Origin: BAIKAL-G1 sp943369525
Lineage (GTDB): Bacteria; Cyanobacteriota; Cyanobacteriia; PCC-6307; Cyanobiaceae
DNA: 64,000 nucleotides
NCBI GenBank assembly: GCA_943369525.1
Contig: CALRNL020000001.1
Span: 186,001-250,000 of the forward strand
Reading direction: 5' to 3'
The notes beneath the pieces are model-generated. The model worked only from the letters and a program-made list of their open reading frames with translations, ran no database searches and was not told the DNA's origin. The translations under genes were made by a program, and so were the position numbers. Position 1 is the first letter of the stretch; every line of letters starts with the position of its first letter. Of this stretch, positions 1 to 9,027 are shown piece by piece.

Positions 1-3000
1 ATCAAGCCGAATCGTTTCACTGAGGGATCGCACCTGGGCATTGGCCGTGGTGGTGTCGGCGATGTAGCTGGCTGGCGCTTTGCCATCATCACGCAGACCA
101 GCGATCAACTTGGTGGGATCGGAGTCGAAGTAATGACTCACATCGGTGAGGGAGATCTCAGCGGAATCGAGGTTCTGGAAAGTAACATCGGCGGTTTTCA
201 TCGCCGACTCAAAAACTTCGCGGTTTTGATTCATCTCACCGGGATTGTCGGCGTTGAAGGCAAAAGTTTTGCGCGAGAGATACATTTCCTGCAGCTCATT
301 CTCCTCTTCCCAGGTGCTGTTCTCCACCGCCAAATTAACATTGGAAGAGTAGCTGCCGCTGGCATTAGAAAACACCCGCGTGGCCGCATCGCGCAGGGAA
401 ACGCCCTGGGCTAGGGCCTGCTCCTGGGCGTGACGCCGCACAAAATTCATCTCTAGGGGCTCATCCGCCTCCGCTGCCATCTTGACGCCCTGGTCGATCA
501 AGGCCATCTGGTTAATGAACAGGTCGCGGAACACACCCGAGCAATTGACCACCACATCGATGCGGGGGCGGCCCAGCTCTTCGAGGGAAATCAACTCCAA
601 TTTGTTAACGCGGCCAAGGGAGTCGGGCACGGGACGCACACCAATAAACCAGAGGATCTGGGCCAGGGATTCGCCGTAGGTCTTGATGTTGTCGGTGCCC
701 CAGAGCACGCAGGCGATCGTTTCGGGCCAGGTTCCCTGTTCGGCCTTCTGGCGCTCGATCAGCCGATCGACCACCACCTTGGCGGCCGCAATCGCGGCGC
801 GGGTGGGGATCGCCTGGGGGTCGAGGGCATGGATGTTCTTGCCACTGGGCAACACGCCTGGATTGCGAATCGGATCGCCGCCGGGACCGGGCAAGATGTA
901 CTCACCATCGAGGGCCCTAAGCAGGCTCTCCATCTCCATGTCGGCGCAGATCTGTTGCAGGCAGAAGCTGAGGTAGGTAAAGAGCTTGTCCAGCTCGACC
1001 TGATCGATACTGGCAAAGCCGGCGGATTTGCAGGCCGAGAGCCAGGGGCTGGGGAACTGGACCCCAAAGCGTTCGAGCAGGGCAAAGAACCAGCCAAAGT
1101 TTTGACGCAGGCTGACGCGGCCATCGGCGCCGGTGACCTGGCGAACCATGGCGCCAACGGCAGCCCTGGAGGTTTCGGTGATCGTGCGGTTCAGCTCCAC
1201 ATCGGCAAGAACTCCCTGGTCGTTGCCGCGGTAGATCTCCTCAATCGTGCGGCCCAAGCTCTCGGCCAGGAGGGCCGGCAAAGAGCGCAGCCCGTCGTCG
1301 GTGCGCTCCAGGGCGGCGATGCTCACCAGGGTGGCGATCGCCTCCTCAGCCGTGGGCGGCTTGCCAATCGTGTGCAGACCGCAGGGCAGCAGGCGGCTCT
1401 CGATCTCCATTAACTGGCGATAGACCGCCCCAACCACGCCATCGCGGCCCGAGAGATCGAGTTCCGAGGCATCGGCCTCGGGGAACTGGATGTCCTTATC
1501 GAGGTTGCACTGGCGCGCCGTTTCCACGATCGCATTGACAATCTGCACACCGCGGGAACTTTCGCGCAGTTGTTGATAGGAGCCCACCAGTTCACCCAGT
1601 TCCTTAAGGCCTTTGTACAGGCCAGCATTTTCAGCTGGAGGCGTGAGATAGCTGATCGTGGAGGCATACCCACGGCGCTTGGCAATCGTGGCTTCTGAGG
1701 GGTTATTGGCGGCGTAGTAATAAAGGTTGGGTAGGGCGCCGATCAGGGAATCGGGGTAGCAGGTTTCGCTCATGCCCATTTGTTTACCGGGCATGAATTC
1801 GAGGGAGCCGTGGGTGCCGAAATGGAGCACCGCATCGGCCTGCCACACCTTCTCGAGGTAGGTGTAGTAGGCGGCGAAACCATGGTGGGGGCTGGCGCTG
1901 CGGGAATAGAGCAGGCGCATCGGGTCGCCCTCATAACCAAAAGTGGGCTGCACCCCCACAAACACGTTGCCGAAGTGGCGGCCGTAGATCAGCAGGTTGG
2001 TACCGTCGGAATTGAGATTGCCGGGGGGCTTGCCCCAGTTCTCTTCGAGCCGTTGCGAATAGGGGGTAAGCCGCTCATACTCTTCCACGCTCATGCGGTG
2101 GGCAATCGCCAGCTCGGGAGACCCGGCTAAGGCCTCGGGATCGCTCAACACCGCCTCCATCAGCTCCTTGGGGCTGCGCGGCATCACTTGCACGTCGTAG
2201 CCCTTGGCCTTCATCTCTTCGAGCACCCGATAGATCGAGCCAAAGACATCGAGGTAGGCCGCGGTGCCCACGTTGCCCTTATCGGGCGGGAAGCTGAACA
2301 CCGTGATCGCCAACTTCTTCTCAGCGCGGGGTTTAATCCGCAGGGACGCCCAGCGGATCGCCCGCTCGGCAATGGCCTCGACCCGGTCCTGGAGGGTATG
2401 GGCCTTGCCAGTGGCATCATCCCGGCCCGACAGCACGATCGGCTCAATGGCGCCATCGAGTTCGGGAATGGCGATCTGGAGGGCTACCTGCACCGGATGC
2501 AAGCCCAGGTCACTCTCTTCCCACTCCTGGGTGGTCTGGAACACCAGCGGCAGGGCCACCATGTAGGGACGGTTGAGGCTCTTGAGCACCTCGATCGCCT
2601 TGGGGTGGTCCTGGCGGGCCGGGCCGCCGACAAGGGCAAACCCGGTGAGGCTGACCACCCCATCGACGAGGGGTTGGTCCAGGTTGAGCGGATCCCGGAA
2701 AAAGGCATTCACCGGCTTGGTGAAATCCAGGCCACCGCAGAACACCGGGATCACGGTGGCGCCGCGGTACTCCATCTCCTGGATCACGGCCACGTAATGG
2801 GCCTCGTCGCCGGTCACGATGTGGCTGCGCTGTAGCACCAGGCCGATCACCGGACCCTTGCGGGCCTTCTCGGAGAGATCGCTGCGGCTGGCAGTCCAGT
2901 TGAGGTATTCCTTGAGGTCCTCAAACATGCCCGGGGCCAGGGGATGCCAGATCCCCAGGTCGGGGAAAACCACCGGCTCGGCGACGGTGAGTTCCGGTCG

Positions 3001-3657
3001 ATCGGAATCGCCCCTGGGAAACACGTATTTATCGGCCAGCATCAACAGGAAGTTGCGCAGGTTGTCGGGCGTACCACCGAGCCAATATTGAAAACTGAGC
3101 ATGAAGGAGCGGGCGTCCTGGGCCTTCTCCACCGGCAGATACTTCAATACCGTGGGCAGGGTATTGAGCAGCTTGAGCATGGCGTCCTGGAAGCCGGCTC
3201 CGCCTGCCTCCTTGCGCTTTTTCATGAAGCTGGCGATCGCGCTCTTGCTCTGGCCCAACTGGGCCATCGAGAAGCTGCCCAGCTTGTTCAGCCGCATCAC
3301 CTCCGGCATGGAGGGGAACACGACCACGGCCTTGAGCCGATCGCGGTGGGGGGCCACGGCCTCTACCACCTTCTGGGCCAAATCTTCGATGAAGATCAGG
3401 GAAGCAATGACAACATCAGCCTCGGCGACATCGGCGCAGAACGAGGCGTAGTTTTCACTCTGGCGCAACTCCTCAATGAGGTAGCCGCTCAGTTCAATCG
3501 CCAGGGGCCCATTCTGGTCGTTGAGGGAGGTGGCTGCCTGGGTGAGGGCGTTCTGGTATTGGGGCTCCAGCACCACATACACCGCCTTCATCACGGCGCG
3601 CCCGTTCACGGCTTCGGGGCTGACCCTGCGGTTGGCGGAGCGGACCTGCGTGAACAT
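1..3657 (-). CDS. chlH: Magnesium chelatase subunit H, 3' end outside window
   Basis: Large porphyrin-binding subunit of magnesium chelatase, which inserts Mg2+ into protoporphyrin IX at the first committed step of chlorophyll synthesis, working with ChlI and ChlD. The minus strand is open from 3657 to base 1, giving 1219 codons. The N-terminus reads MFTQVRSANRRVSPEAV and then VYVVLEPQYQNALTQA; the last residues in view are SYIADTTTANAQVRSLSETI, a conserved stretch near the C-terminus. The family is about 1330 residues, so roughly 110 are missing off the left edge. An in-frame ATG at 3699 would add 14 residues; I prefer 3657 because MFTQVRS is the usual cyanobacterial start. The HD-GYP gene is divergent upstream. 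The aerobic BchH/CobN superfamily also contains CobN, but these termini fit ChlH. Confidence 0.95.
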   Translation of the reverse strand, partial: MFTQVRSANRRVSPEAVNGRAVMKAVYVVLEPQYQNALTQAATSLNDQNGPLAIELSGYLIEELRQSENYASFCADVAEADVVIASLIFIEDLAQKVVEAVAPHRDRLKAVVVFPSMPEVMRLNKLGSFSMAQLGQSKSAIASFMKKRKEAGGAGFQDAMLKLLNTLPTVLKYLPVEKAQDARSFMLSFQYWLGGTPDNLRNFLLMLADKYVFPRGDSDRPELTVAEPVVFPDLGIWHPLAPGMFEDLKEYLNWTASRSDLSEKARKGPVIGLVLQRSHIVTGDEAHYVAVIQEMEYRGATVIPVFCGGLDFTKPVNAFFRDPLNLDQPLVDGVVSLTGFALVGGPARQDHPKAIEVLKSLNRPYMVALPLVFQTTQEWEESDLGLHPVQVALQIAIPELDGAIEPIVLSGRDDATGKAHTLQDRVEAIAERAIRWASLRIKPRAEKKLAITVFSFPPDKGNVGTAAYLDVFGSIYRVLEEMKAKGYDVQVMPRSPKELMEAVLSDPEALAGSPELAIAHRMSVEEYERLTPYSQRLEENWGKPPGNLNSDGTNLLIYGRHFGNVFVGVQPTFGYEGDPMRLLYSRSASPHHGFAAYYTYLEKVWQADAVLHFGTHGSLEFMPGKQMGMSETCYPDSLIGALPNLYYYAANNPSEATIAKRRGYASTISYLTPPAENAGLYKGLKELGELVGSYQQLRESSRGVQIVNAIVETARQCNLDKDIQFPEADASELDLSGRDGVVGAVYRQLMEIESRLLPCGLHTIGKPPTAEEAIATLVSIAALERTDDGLRSLPALLAESLGRTIEEIYRGNDQGVLADVELNRTITETSRAAVGAMVRQVTGADGRVSLRQNFGWFFALLERFGVQFPSPWLSACKSAGFASIDQVELDKLFTYLSFCLQQICADMEMESLLRALDGEYILPGPGGDPIRNPGVLPSGKNIHALDPQAIPTRAAIAAAKVVVDRLIERQKAEQGTWPETIACVLWGTDNIKTYGESLAQILWFIGVRPVPDSLGRVNKLELISLEELGRPRIDVVVNCSGVFRDLFINQMALIDQGVKMAAEADEPLEMNFVRRHAQEQALAQGVSLRDAATRVFSNASGSYSSNVNLAVENSTWEEENELQEMYLSRKTFAFNADNPGEMNQNREVFESAMKTADVTFQNLDSAEISLTDVSHYFDSDPTKLIAGLRDDGKAPASYIADTTTANAQVRSLSETIRLD

Positions 3658-3793
3658 CTGGGCAGATTGAGCAATGTGAAGCAGCCTACGAAGCACCATG
3701 GCCTTGCGTGGCCCCATGCGTCAGAGCGTTACGGACCCGCCCGGTCAGCCCAGGACCAAGCCGAGTCCAGACCCCAGCCCTGAAGCAACGCCG

Positions 3794-6700
3794 ATGGCCC
3801 GCCGAAGCCCCAATTTGATTAGGACCTGGGCGCCTGGCGCCTGGGGGCTGGGGCGGCCCCGCTCCTTCCAGGTGACCCTGGTGCTGCTGAGCCTGCCCCT
3901 GATGCTCGGCATTGGCGCCCTGCGCACGCTGCTATCGGCGGACCACGCCAAACGGCTGATCACCCGCACTAACGACCAGGTCCTGGCGGCCTTGGCGGGC
4001 GAGTTGGGCGCGTCCATGACCCTGGCCCTCAACCCGGCCCTATCCAAGGCCCAACTCGATCGGCTATCCAGCCTGGTCCCCAGCGGCGACATCAATGGCT
4101 CCATGGGCCAGCTGCCTGCCTTAATCAAAACCCTTGGCCAAGCCCCCAATCTGTCGGCCCTATTCATCGCCAACGACCGCGGCGAAGCCCTGGTGCTCAC
4201 CAGGAGTTCCTCGGTGGCTCCTGGCCAAGCCCTGCCGCCGGGAGCCAGCTGGACCGTGGGAAGCCTGCGCGACCAGGCGGGCAAGCTCCAGGCGCGGCAG
4301 TGGGTTCTCGGCAGGGACCAACGGCCCCTGGCGGTCCCCAGGATCCAGCCATTGTTTCCGGTGGGCTTCGATCCACGCTTGGCACCCTGGTACCAACTGG
4401 CCCGTCGCCATGGCCATGCCGTGATGGCCCCTGTCAGCCGCCTGGACCTGGGGGAAGGAATCGGCCTAACCCTCTCCCAACCCCTGGCCGATGGCAAAGG
4501 GGTAGTGGGGGCCACCATCGATACGGGCAACCTGGCTGCCGTTCTGACCCGCCACCACCTACCGGCCGCATCCGAACTCGCCATTGTTGATCACCAGGGC
4601 CTGGTATTAGCCACAAGCCGAAATTTGACCAGTCCACCCGGGAGCAGCCCAGCCAGGGGCTCCCAGGGCGTCCGCCACCTCTCCCAATTGGCTAACCCGG
4701 CCCTAGCCCAGCTGGCCGCTGACCTACCCCGGGAGGCCACCAAAGGCTTTCACGAGGGACGTTTTAACGGCCAGACCTGGTTTCAGAAGGTGGTTCCGCT
4801 GCAATCGCCCCTGCTGAACCAATCCCTTTATCTGGCCGTGGCCGTGCCCGAGGCCAACCTGATGGCCGAGGTCAACAAGCAGACCTGGGAATTCATCTGG
4901 GCGGCCCTGTTGGTCACGCTGTTAAGCGTCTGGCTGTTGCTGCAGCTGGCCGGGCGCCTCTCGCGGGACCTCAAATGCCTCGCCGAGGAGGCGGCCGCCA
5001 TGCGCGGCTTCCAATTCGACACGGGTCCCAGGCTGCGCTCTGGGGTGCGGGAAGTGGACGACCTTTCGCTGACCCTCGATGGCATGGGGCGCACGATTGG
5101 CCATTTCCTGGAGATGTCGGCGTCCCTGGGGGCTGAACGGGATGTGGATGCCCTCCTGGCCCGGCTGCTGAAGGAATCGATCGGAGCCTCGGGCGCAAGC
5201 GCCGGCGCCCTCTATCTGGAAGCAGCCCCGACCACTCTGCAAAACCCGCTCAAAGACCCCCTAGCCAACGCAGGAGATGGCGATGGCGCCATTGGTCCTG
5301 GCAATCCCGATCAGGGTGATGGAGCCCCAGATTTTGAGGCAACCCTGCTGATGGTGGGCGATCAGCCCACCGATCCCAAGGCCCTAACGCCCATAGCCGA
5401 AGCGGAGCTGGCCTTCATGGTGAATTGCCAGAGTTGCGACCTGCTGGTCGGTGCCCTGGGTCCAGACGCCCAGGCCTGCATGCCCCTGCCCCTGCGCCAA
5501 CGGGACCGGTTGCTGGGGGTGTTGGTGCTCTGGTTCAACGGCCAACCCGATGCCAACCAGATCGCCTTCAGCCGGGCCCTCTCGGGCAGTGCGGCGGTAG
5601 CCCTGGAAACCCGCCAATTGATTGCGGAGCAAAAGCGCCTGTTTGAAGCCTTCATCCAGGTGATCGCCGGTGCCATTGATGCCAAGAGTCCCTACACCGG
5701 TGGCCACTGCGCCCGGGTGCCGGAGATCGCCAAGTTGCTAGCCGCCGCCGCCTGTGAGGCCATGGAAGGCCCCTTTGCCGACTTCCAACTCGATTCCGAT
5801 CAATGGGAGGCCCTGCACCTGGCCGCCTGGCTGCACGATTGCGGCAAGGTCACCACCCCCGATCACGTGGTTGATAAGGCCACCAAATTGGAAACGGTGC
5901 AGGACCGGATCCATGAGATCCGCATGCGCTTTGAGCTGCTCAAAAGCGAAGCGGAAAGCGAGCACTGGCGCCGGATCGCCACCGGCTCCGACCCGGAGGC
6001 CAGCCAGCACACCCTCCAGGAGTGCTGGCGCAGCCTCGATGACGACTTTGCCTTCGTTGCCGACTGCAACCTGGGCGGCGAACGGATGGCACCGGAGCGA
6101 ATCGAGCGGCTTCAGGCGATCGCTTCACGCACCTGGCGCCGCAGCCTCGATGACCGGCTGGGAGTGGGCCCTGAGGAACTTCGGCGCCGCCAACGGCAGC
6201 CGGCCCCAACCCTCCCCGTGCGGGAACCGTTGCTTGCCGATCGCCCCGATCAACGGATCGAGCGGCCCGAGCGGGATCGGATTGCGGCGGATAACCCCTG
6301 GGGCTTCCAAATGGAGGTGCCAGATCTCCTCTACAACCGCGGCGAACTCCACAATCTCACGGTCGAACGGGGCACCCTCAGCCGGGAGGATCGCTTCAAA
6401 ATCAATGAACACATGGTTCACACAATCCGCATGCTCTCGGCCCTGCCGTTTCCCCGCCATCTAGCGGAGGTGCCTGAGATTGCCGGAGCCCACCACGAAA
6501 CCCTCGATGGCCGGGGCTATCCCCGCCGCCTAGCCGGCGAGCAGATGGGAGTGCTGGCCCGGGTGATGGCAATTGCAGACATTTTCGAAGCCCTCACCGC
6601 CGCCGACCGTCCCTACAAACGGGGCCTGAAGCTCTCTGAAGCCCTGGCGATCATGGGTCGCATGGTTCAAGACCAGCACATCGATGGCGACCTGTTTGCC

Positions 6701-6823
6701 CTGTTTCTGCGCTCCCAGGTGTACCTGAGCTACGCCGAACGCCACATGGAGCCTGGCCAGATCGATGGCGTGGATCTTGAGGCCCTCCTGGCCCCCACCG
6801 AAGGGGGCGCCCTGACCCCATAG
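3794..6823 (+). CDS. Membrane sensor protein with Cache-like, GAF-like and HD-GYP domains
   Basis: Probable signal-transduction phosphodiesterase of the HD-GYP family, which hydrolyses cyclic di-GMP. About 1009 residues from ATG 3794. A transmembrane helix (about residues 25-46) is followed by a long extracytoplasmic sensor region resembling a double Cache domain, a second helix near 360-385 (FIWAALLVTLLSVWLLLQL), a GAF-like region, and the C-terminal catalytic part. The HD pair is in HLAAWLHDCGKVTTPDH and the GYP signature is HHETLDGRGYP, so the metal ligands look intact. Between the two motifs lies an insert of roughly 190 residues rich in Arg and Glu, much longer than in usual HD-GYP domains. 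An in-frame ATG at 3698 would add 32 Pro-rich residues but leave only 40 bp to the divergent chlH start, so I chose 3794. Substrate is inferred from the motif only. Confidence 0.85.
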   Translation: MARRSPNLIRTWAPGAWGLGRPRSFQVTLVLLSLPLMLGIGALRTLLSADHAKRLITRTNDQVLAALAGELGASMTLALNPALSKAQLDRLSSLVPSGDINGSMGQLPALIKTLGQAPNLSALFIANDRGEALVLTRSSSVAPGQALPPGASWTVGSLRDQAGKLQARQWVLGRDQRPLAVPRIQPLFPVGFDPRLAPWYQLARRHGHAVMAPVSRLDLGEGIGLTLSQPLADGKGVVGATIDTGNLAAVLTRHHLPAASELAIVDHQGLVLATSRNLTSPPGSSPARGSQGVRHLSQLANPALAQLAADLPREATKGFHEGRFNGQTWFQKVVPLQSPLLNQSLYLAVAVPEANLMAEVNKQTWEFIWAALLVTLLSVWLLLQLAGRLSRDLKCLAEEAAAMRGFQFDTGPRLRSGVREVDDLSLTLDGMGRTIGHFLEMSASLGAERDVDALLARLLKESIGASGASAGALYLEAAPTTLQNPLKDPLANAGDGDGAIGPGNPDQGDGAPDFEATLLMVGDQPTDPKALTPIAEAELAFMVNCQSCDLLVGALGPDAQACMPLPLRQRDRLLGVLVLWFNGQPDANQIAFSRALSGSAAVALETRQLIAEQKRLFEAFIQVIAGAIDAKSPYTGGHCARVPEIAKLLAAAACEAMEGPFADFQLDSDQWEALHLAAWLHDCGKVTTPDHVVDKATKLETVQDRIHEIRMRFELLKSEAESEHWRRIATGSDPEASQHTLQECWRSLDDDFAFVADCNLGGERMAPERIERLQAIASRTWRRSLDDRLGVGPEELRRRQRQPAPTLPVREPLLADRPDQRIERPERDRIAADNPWGFQMEVPDLLYNRGELHNLTVERGTLSREDRFKINEHMVHTIRMLSALPFPRHLAEVPEIAGAHHETLDGRGYPRRLAGEQMGVLARVMAIADIFEALTAADRPYKRGLKLSEALAIMGRMVQDQHIDGDLFALFLRSQVYLSYAERHMEPGQIDGVDLEALLAPTEGGALTP

Positions 6824-6853
6824 GCTCGGCGCCTCAGCTGTGCGCCCCTTGCC

Positions 6854-7756
6854 ATGACCAGCGCCCCAAGCGAGTCGTCCTTACCCGGTTCCCCGCCAGC
6901 CCCAACCCTCGCTACGGCGGCGGCGCCGATTCCGGTGGTGGTGGCTGGCGCCCTGGGCCGCATGGGCGCTGAGGTGGTCAAGGCCGTGCTGGCCGCAGCG
7001 GACACGACCCTGGTGGCGGCCATCGACACCACCCCCGGCAAGGAGGGCTTGGACGTGGGCCTGGAGCTGGGCCTGGGCGAGTTGGAGGTGGCGATCACGG
7101 CCGACTTCGAGGGGGCCCTCTGTGCCAGCAGCCAGGCGGTGCGCCAGGCCGGTCCAGGCGCTGGGGCGGTGCTGGTGGATTTCACCCATCCCAGCGTGGT
7201 GTACGAGCACACCCGCGCCGCCATCGCCTACGGGGTTCACCCGGTGATCGGCACCACGGGCCTGGCGCCCCAGCAACTGGGCGAATTGGCCCTGTTTGCC
7301 GAGAAGGCCTCCATGGGGGGGGCCGTGATCCCCAATTTCTCCGTAGGCATGGTGATGCTGCAACAGGCAGCCGCGGCAGCAGCCCGCTTCTATGACTTTG
7401 CCGAACTGACCGAACTGCACCACAACCGCAAGGCCGATGCCCCCAGCGGCACCTGCATCAAAACCGCCGAATTGATCGAAGAGCTGGGCAAGGACTTCAA
7501 CCCCCTCCAGGTGGAGGAGCACGAAACCCTGGCCGGCTGCCGCGGCGGCCAGCGCCCCAGTGGTCTAAGGCTGCATTCGATCCGCCTGCCCGGCCTGGTG
7601 GCCCACCAAGAGGTGATGTTCGGCTCCGCAGGGGAGACCTATACCCTCCGGCACGACACGATCGATCGTTCTGCCTACATGCCCGGGGTGCTGCTGACCG
7701 TGCGGCGGGTGCGCCAGCTCGCTGGTCTGGTCTACGGGCTGGAGCGTTTGCTGTGA
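6854..7756 (+). CDS. dapB: 4-hydroxy-tetrahydrodipicolinate reductase
   Basis: Cytoplasmic NAD(P)H-dependent reductase of the diaminopimelate/lysine pathway. The 300-residue product begins with a variable Ala/Pro-rich leader and then the Rossmann motif VVVAGALGRMGAEVV (about residues 30-45). The substrate-binding and catalytic signature ELHHNRKADAPSGTC (about residues 190-205) carries the catalytic His pair and Lys of the family, and the C-terminus keeps the conserved GEVMFGSAGETYTLRHDTIDRSAY-type block (seen here from about residue 252). Length is slightly above the usual 250-275 because of the leader. It lies 30 bp behind the HD-GYP gene and 33 bp before the next membrane protein on the same strand, so co-transcription is possible. 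Confidence 0.95.
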   Translation: MTSAPSESSLPGSPPAPTLATAAAPIPVVVAGALGRMGAEVVKAVLAAADTTLVAAIDTTPGKEGLDVGLELGLGELEVAITADFEGALCASSQAVRQAGPGAGAVLVDFTHPSVVYEHTRAAIAYGVHPVIGTTGLAPQQLGELALFAEKASMGGAVIPNFSVGMVMLQQAAAAAARFYDFAELTELHHNRKADAPSGTCIKTAELIEELGKDFNPLQVEEHETLAGCRGGQRPSGLRLHSIRLPGLVAHQEVMFGSAGETYTLRHDTIDRSAYMPGVLLTVRRVRQLAGLVYGLERLL

Positions 7757-7789
7757 TCGGCGCCAGCATGGGGTCCTGAGAGACGAGTC

Positions 7790-8434
7790 ATGCTGCTTCC
7801 CCTCAAGGACGGCGAACTGCAGCGCCTGATCCCGGCGATTGCCACCGGACCCCAGTTCAACGCCAGCAGCGGCACCCCCCAGCAGGTGTTGCAACGGGTC
7901 TTGATCGCCGTGATCGGGGGTGTTCTGGCGCTCCTGGTCAGCCAGAGCCAGTTCTCCACCCAATGGGGTGGGGTGTTCATGGTGGTGGGCTTCGTCTTTT
8001 TCTTCTACCTGCTCTGGGGGCCGATCCTGGCGGCGGGACAGCGCAACAACACCCTGCGCCGCTACCCGGCAGCAGCAATCTTTGAGGGCCGCATCGCCGA
8101 CCTCTTCACCCGCGAGCGACTGGAGGGACGCCAGGAGCAGACCGACAAAAGTGGCCGCTTGGAGCTGGTGGAGAACCGCCGCACCTGGCTCTGCCTGGAA
8201 TTGGAAGATCAGGACGGCTACCTGGGGCAGATCCGCTTCCCCTTCGACAAAAAACACAAGTCGATCAAGCCAGGCATGGTGATCCGCTGCCTGGTGCTAA
8301 GTGAGCGCAAAGACTTTTCCCGCATCAGTGCCCTTAGCGATGGCTGGATCCCCCAACTGAAGCTCTGGGTGGGCGACTACCCCTACCTGCTGCGGCCTGC
8401 CTTTGAGGAGCTCTGCCTTAGGCGCCTGCGCTGA
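7790..8434 (+). CDS. Conserved cyanobacterial membrane protein, function unknown
   Basis: A 214-residue protein of a type found in many cyanobacteria, which I recognise by its opening MLLPLKDGELQRLIPAIATG but to which I cannot assign a function; homologues have sometimes been labelled phosphate permease without support in the sequence. Two hydrophobic helices (about residues 36-52, VLIAVIGGVLALLVSQS, and 58-78, GVFMVVGFVFFFYLLWGPIL) are followed by a soluble C-terminal half of mixed beta character. The soluble part probably faces the cytoplasm or stroma side. It sits between dapB and hli on the same strand; the hli promoter lies just after its stop codon. Confidence 0.8.
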   Translation: MLLPLKDGELQRLIPAIATGPQFNASSGTPQQVLQRVLIAVIGGVLALLVSQSQFSTQWGGVFMVVGFVFFFYLLWGPILAAGQRNNTLRRYPAAAIFEGRIADLFTRERLEGRQEQTDKSGRLELVENRRTWLCLELEDQDGYLGQIRFPFDKKHKSIKPGMVIRCLVLSERKDFSRISALSDGWIPQLKLWVGDYPYLLRPAFEELCLRRLR

Positions 8435-8492
8435 GGATGCCCCCATCCAGCCGGCACCTTCGGCCGAGCTGGAACCCATCGGCCCCAGTCTC

Positions 8493-8520
8493 GTTACATG
8501 GCGCAATATTGCGTTACAAT
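8493..8520 (+). promoter_or_regulatory. HLR1-like tandem elements and -10 box upstream of hli
   Basis: Two direct copies of GTTACA(T/A)-type octamers lie at 8493-8500 (GTTACATG) and 8513-8520 (GTTACAAT), with a degenerate third copy between them at 8503-8510 (GCAATATT), so the spacing is exactly 10 bp throughout. The published HLR1 motif bound by the response regulator RpaB is two such octamers 2 bp apart, the same 10-bp period. The last copy contains TACAAT (8515-8520), a good -10 box that would start transcription about 20 bp before the hli ATG. The middle part also forms the 12-bp palindrome CGCAATATTGCG (8502-8513). Binding by RpaB is inferred from motif and gene type. Confidence 0.6.
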
Positions 8521-8546
8521 TCAGAGATCCACCAGCGAGTCGACCC

Positions 8547-8795
8547 ATGGCCCAAGCCACCGCCCCCGCCGTCATCCGCGGCGCCACCGTGACCACAGAA
8601 GACGGCGGTCGCCTCAACGCCTTCGCCACCGAACCCCGCATGGAAGTGGTGAGCGTTGAAAGCGGCTGGGGCTTCCACGAGCGCGCCGAGCTGCTGAATG
8701 GCCGCATGGCCATGCTTGGCTTCATCGCCCTTTTGGCCACCGAATTTGCCCTGGGCGGTGAATCCTTCACCCGGGGCCTGCTCGGCATCGGCTGA
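8547..8795 (+). CDS. hli: High-light-inducible protein (Hli/Scp family)
   Basis: Single-helix chlorophyll-binding protein of the light-harvesting-like family, placed in the thylakoid membrane, where such proteins protect photosystem assembly intermediates and dissipate energy under stress. 82 residues from ATG 8547. The single transmembrane helix begins at GFHERAELLNGRMAMLGFIA (about residues 45-64), which holds the chlorophyll-binding ExxNGRxAMxGF signature. The roughly 40 residues before it are a soluble N-terminal extension. The open frame reaches further upstream, but that part overlaps the promoter and has no suitable start. The HLR1-like promoter just upstream and a strong terminator downstream indicate a single-gene, light-regulated transcript. 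Confidence 0.95.
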   Translation: MAQATAPAVIRGATVTTEDGGRLNAFATEPRMEVVSVESGWGFHERAELLNGRMAMLGFIALLATEFALGGESFTRGLLGIG

Positions 8796-8900
8796 GCCCA
8801 AGCGGGCAACGGTCTCTGCTGTAGGCCCTAGGCCCTTTCGGCTTGCCTCCAGCCTCAGGATCCCGCAGGTCCAGAAACGCTAACTAGCTTTGCTTGGTCG

Positions 8901-8932
8901 AACCGCGGTGCCTGCCTGGGCCGCGGTTTTTG
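8901..8932 (+). terminator. Rho-independent terminator of hli
   Basis: Perfect stem AACCGCGG (8901-8908) and CCGCGGTT (8921-8928) with a 12-base loop, running straight into TTT (8929-8931). It lies about 105 bp after the hli stop codon and before the monooxygenase gene. Confidence 0.85.
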
Positions 8933-9027
8933 TTTGGCCGTCCTTGGCGAACCCCCACCCCGCCTGCCTTGAGCCCCCTTCCCCTAGCCATTTGCGTCAC
9001 CCCAACCCCCATGCCAAGCCAGTGCCG

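Noticed and set aside
133..3783. Plus-strand open frames such as 829-1413, 2188-2835 and 2944-3783
   Set aside because: They are antisense shadows of chlH, which is open and conserved across the whole stretch on the minus strand.
3745..4584. 279-residue minus-strand frame
   Set aside because: Antisense to the sensor part of the HD-GYP gene; composition is Arg/Pro/Ser-rich and there is no family match by eye.
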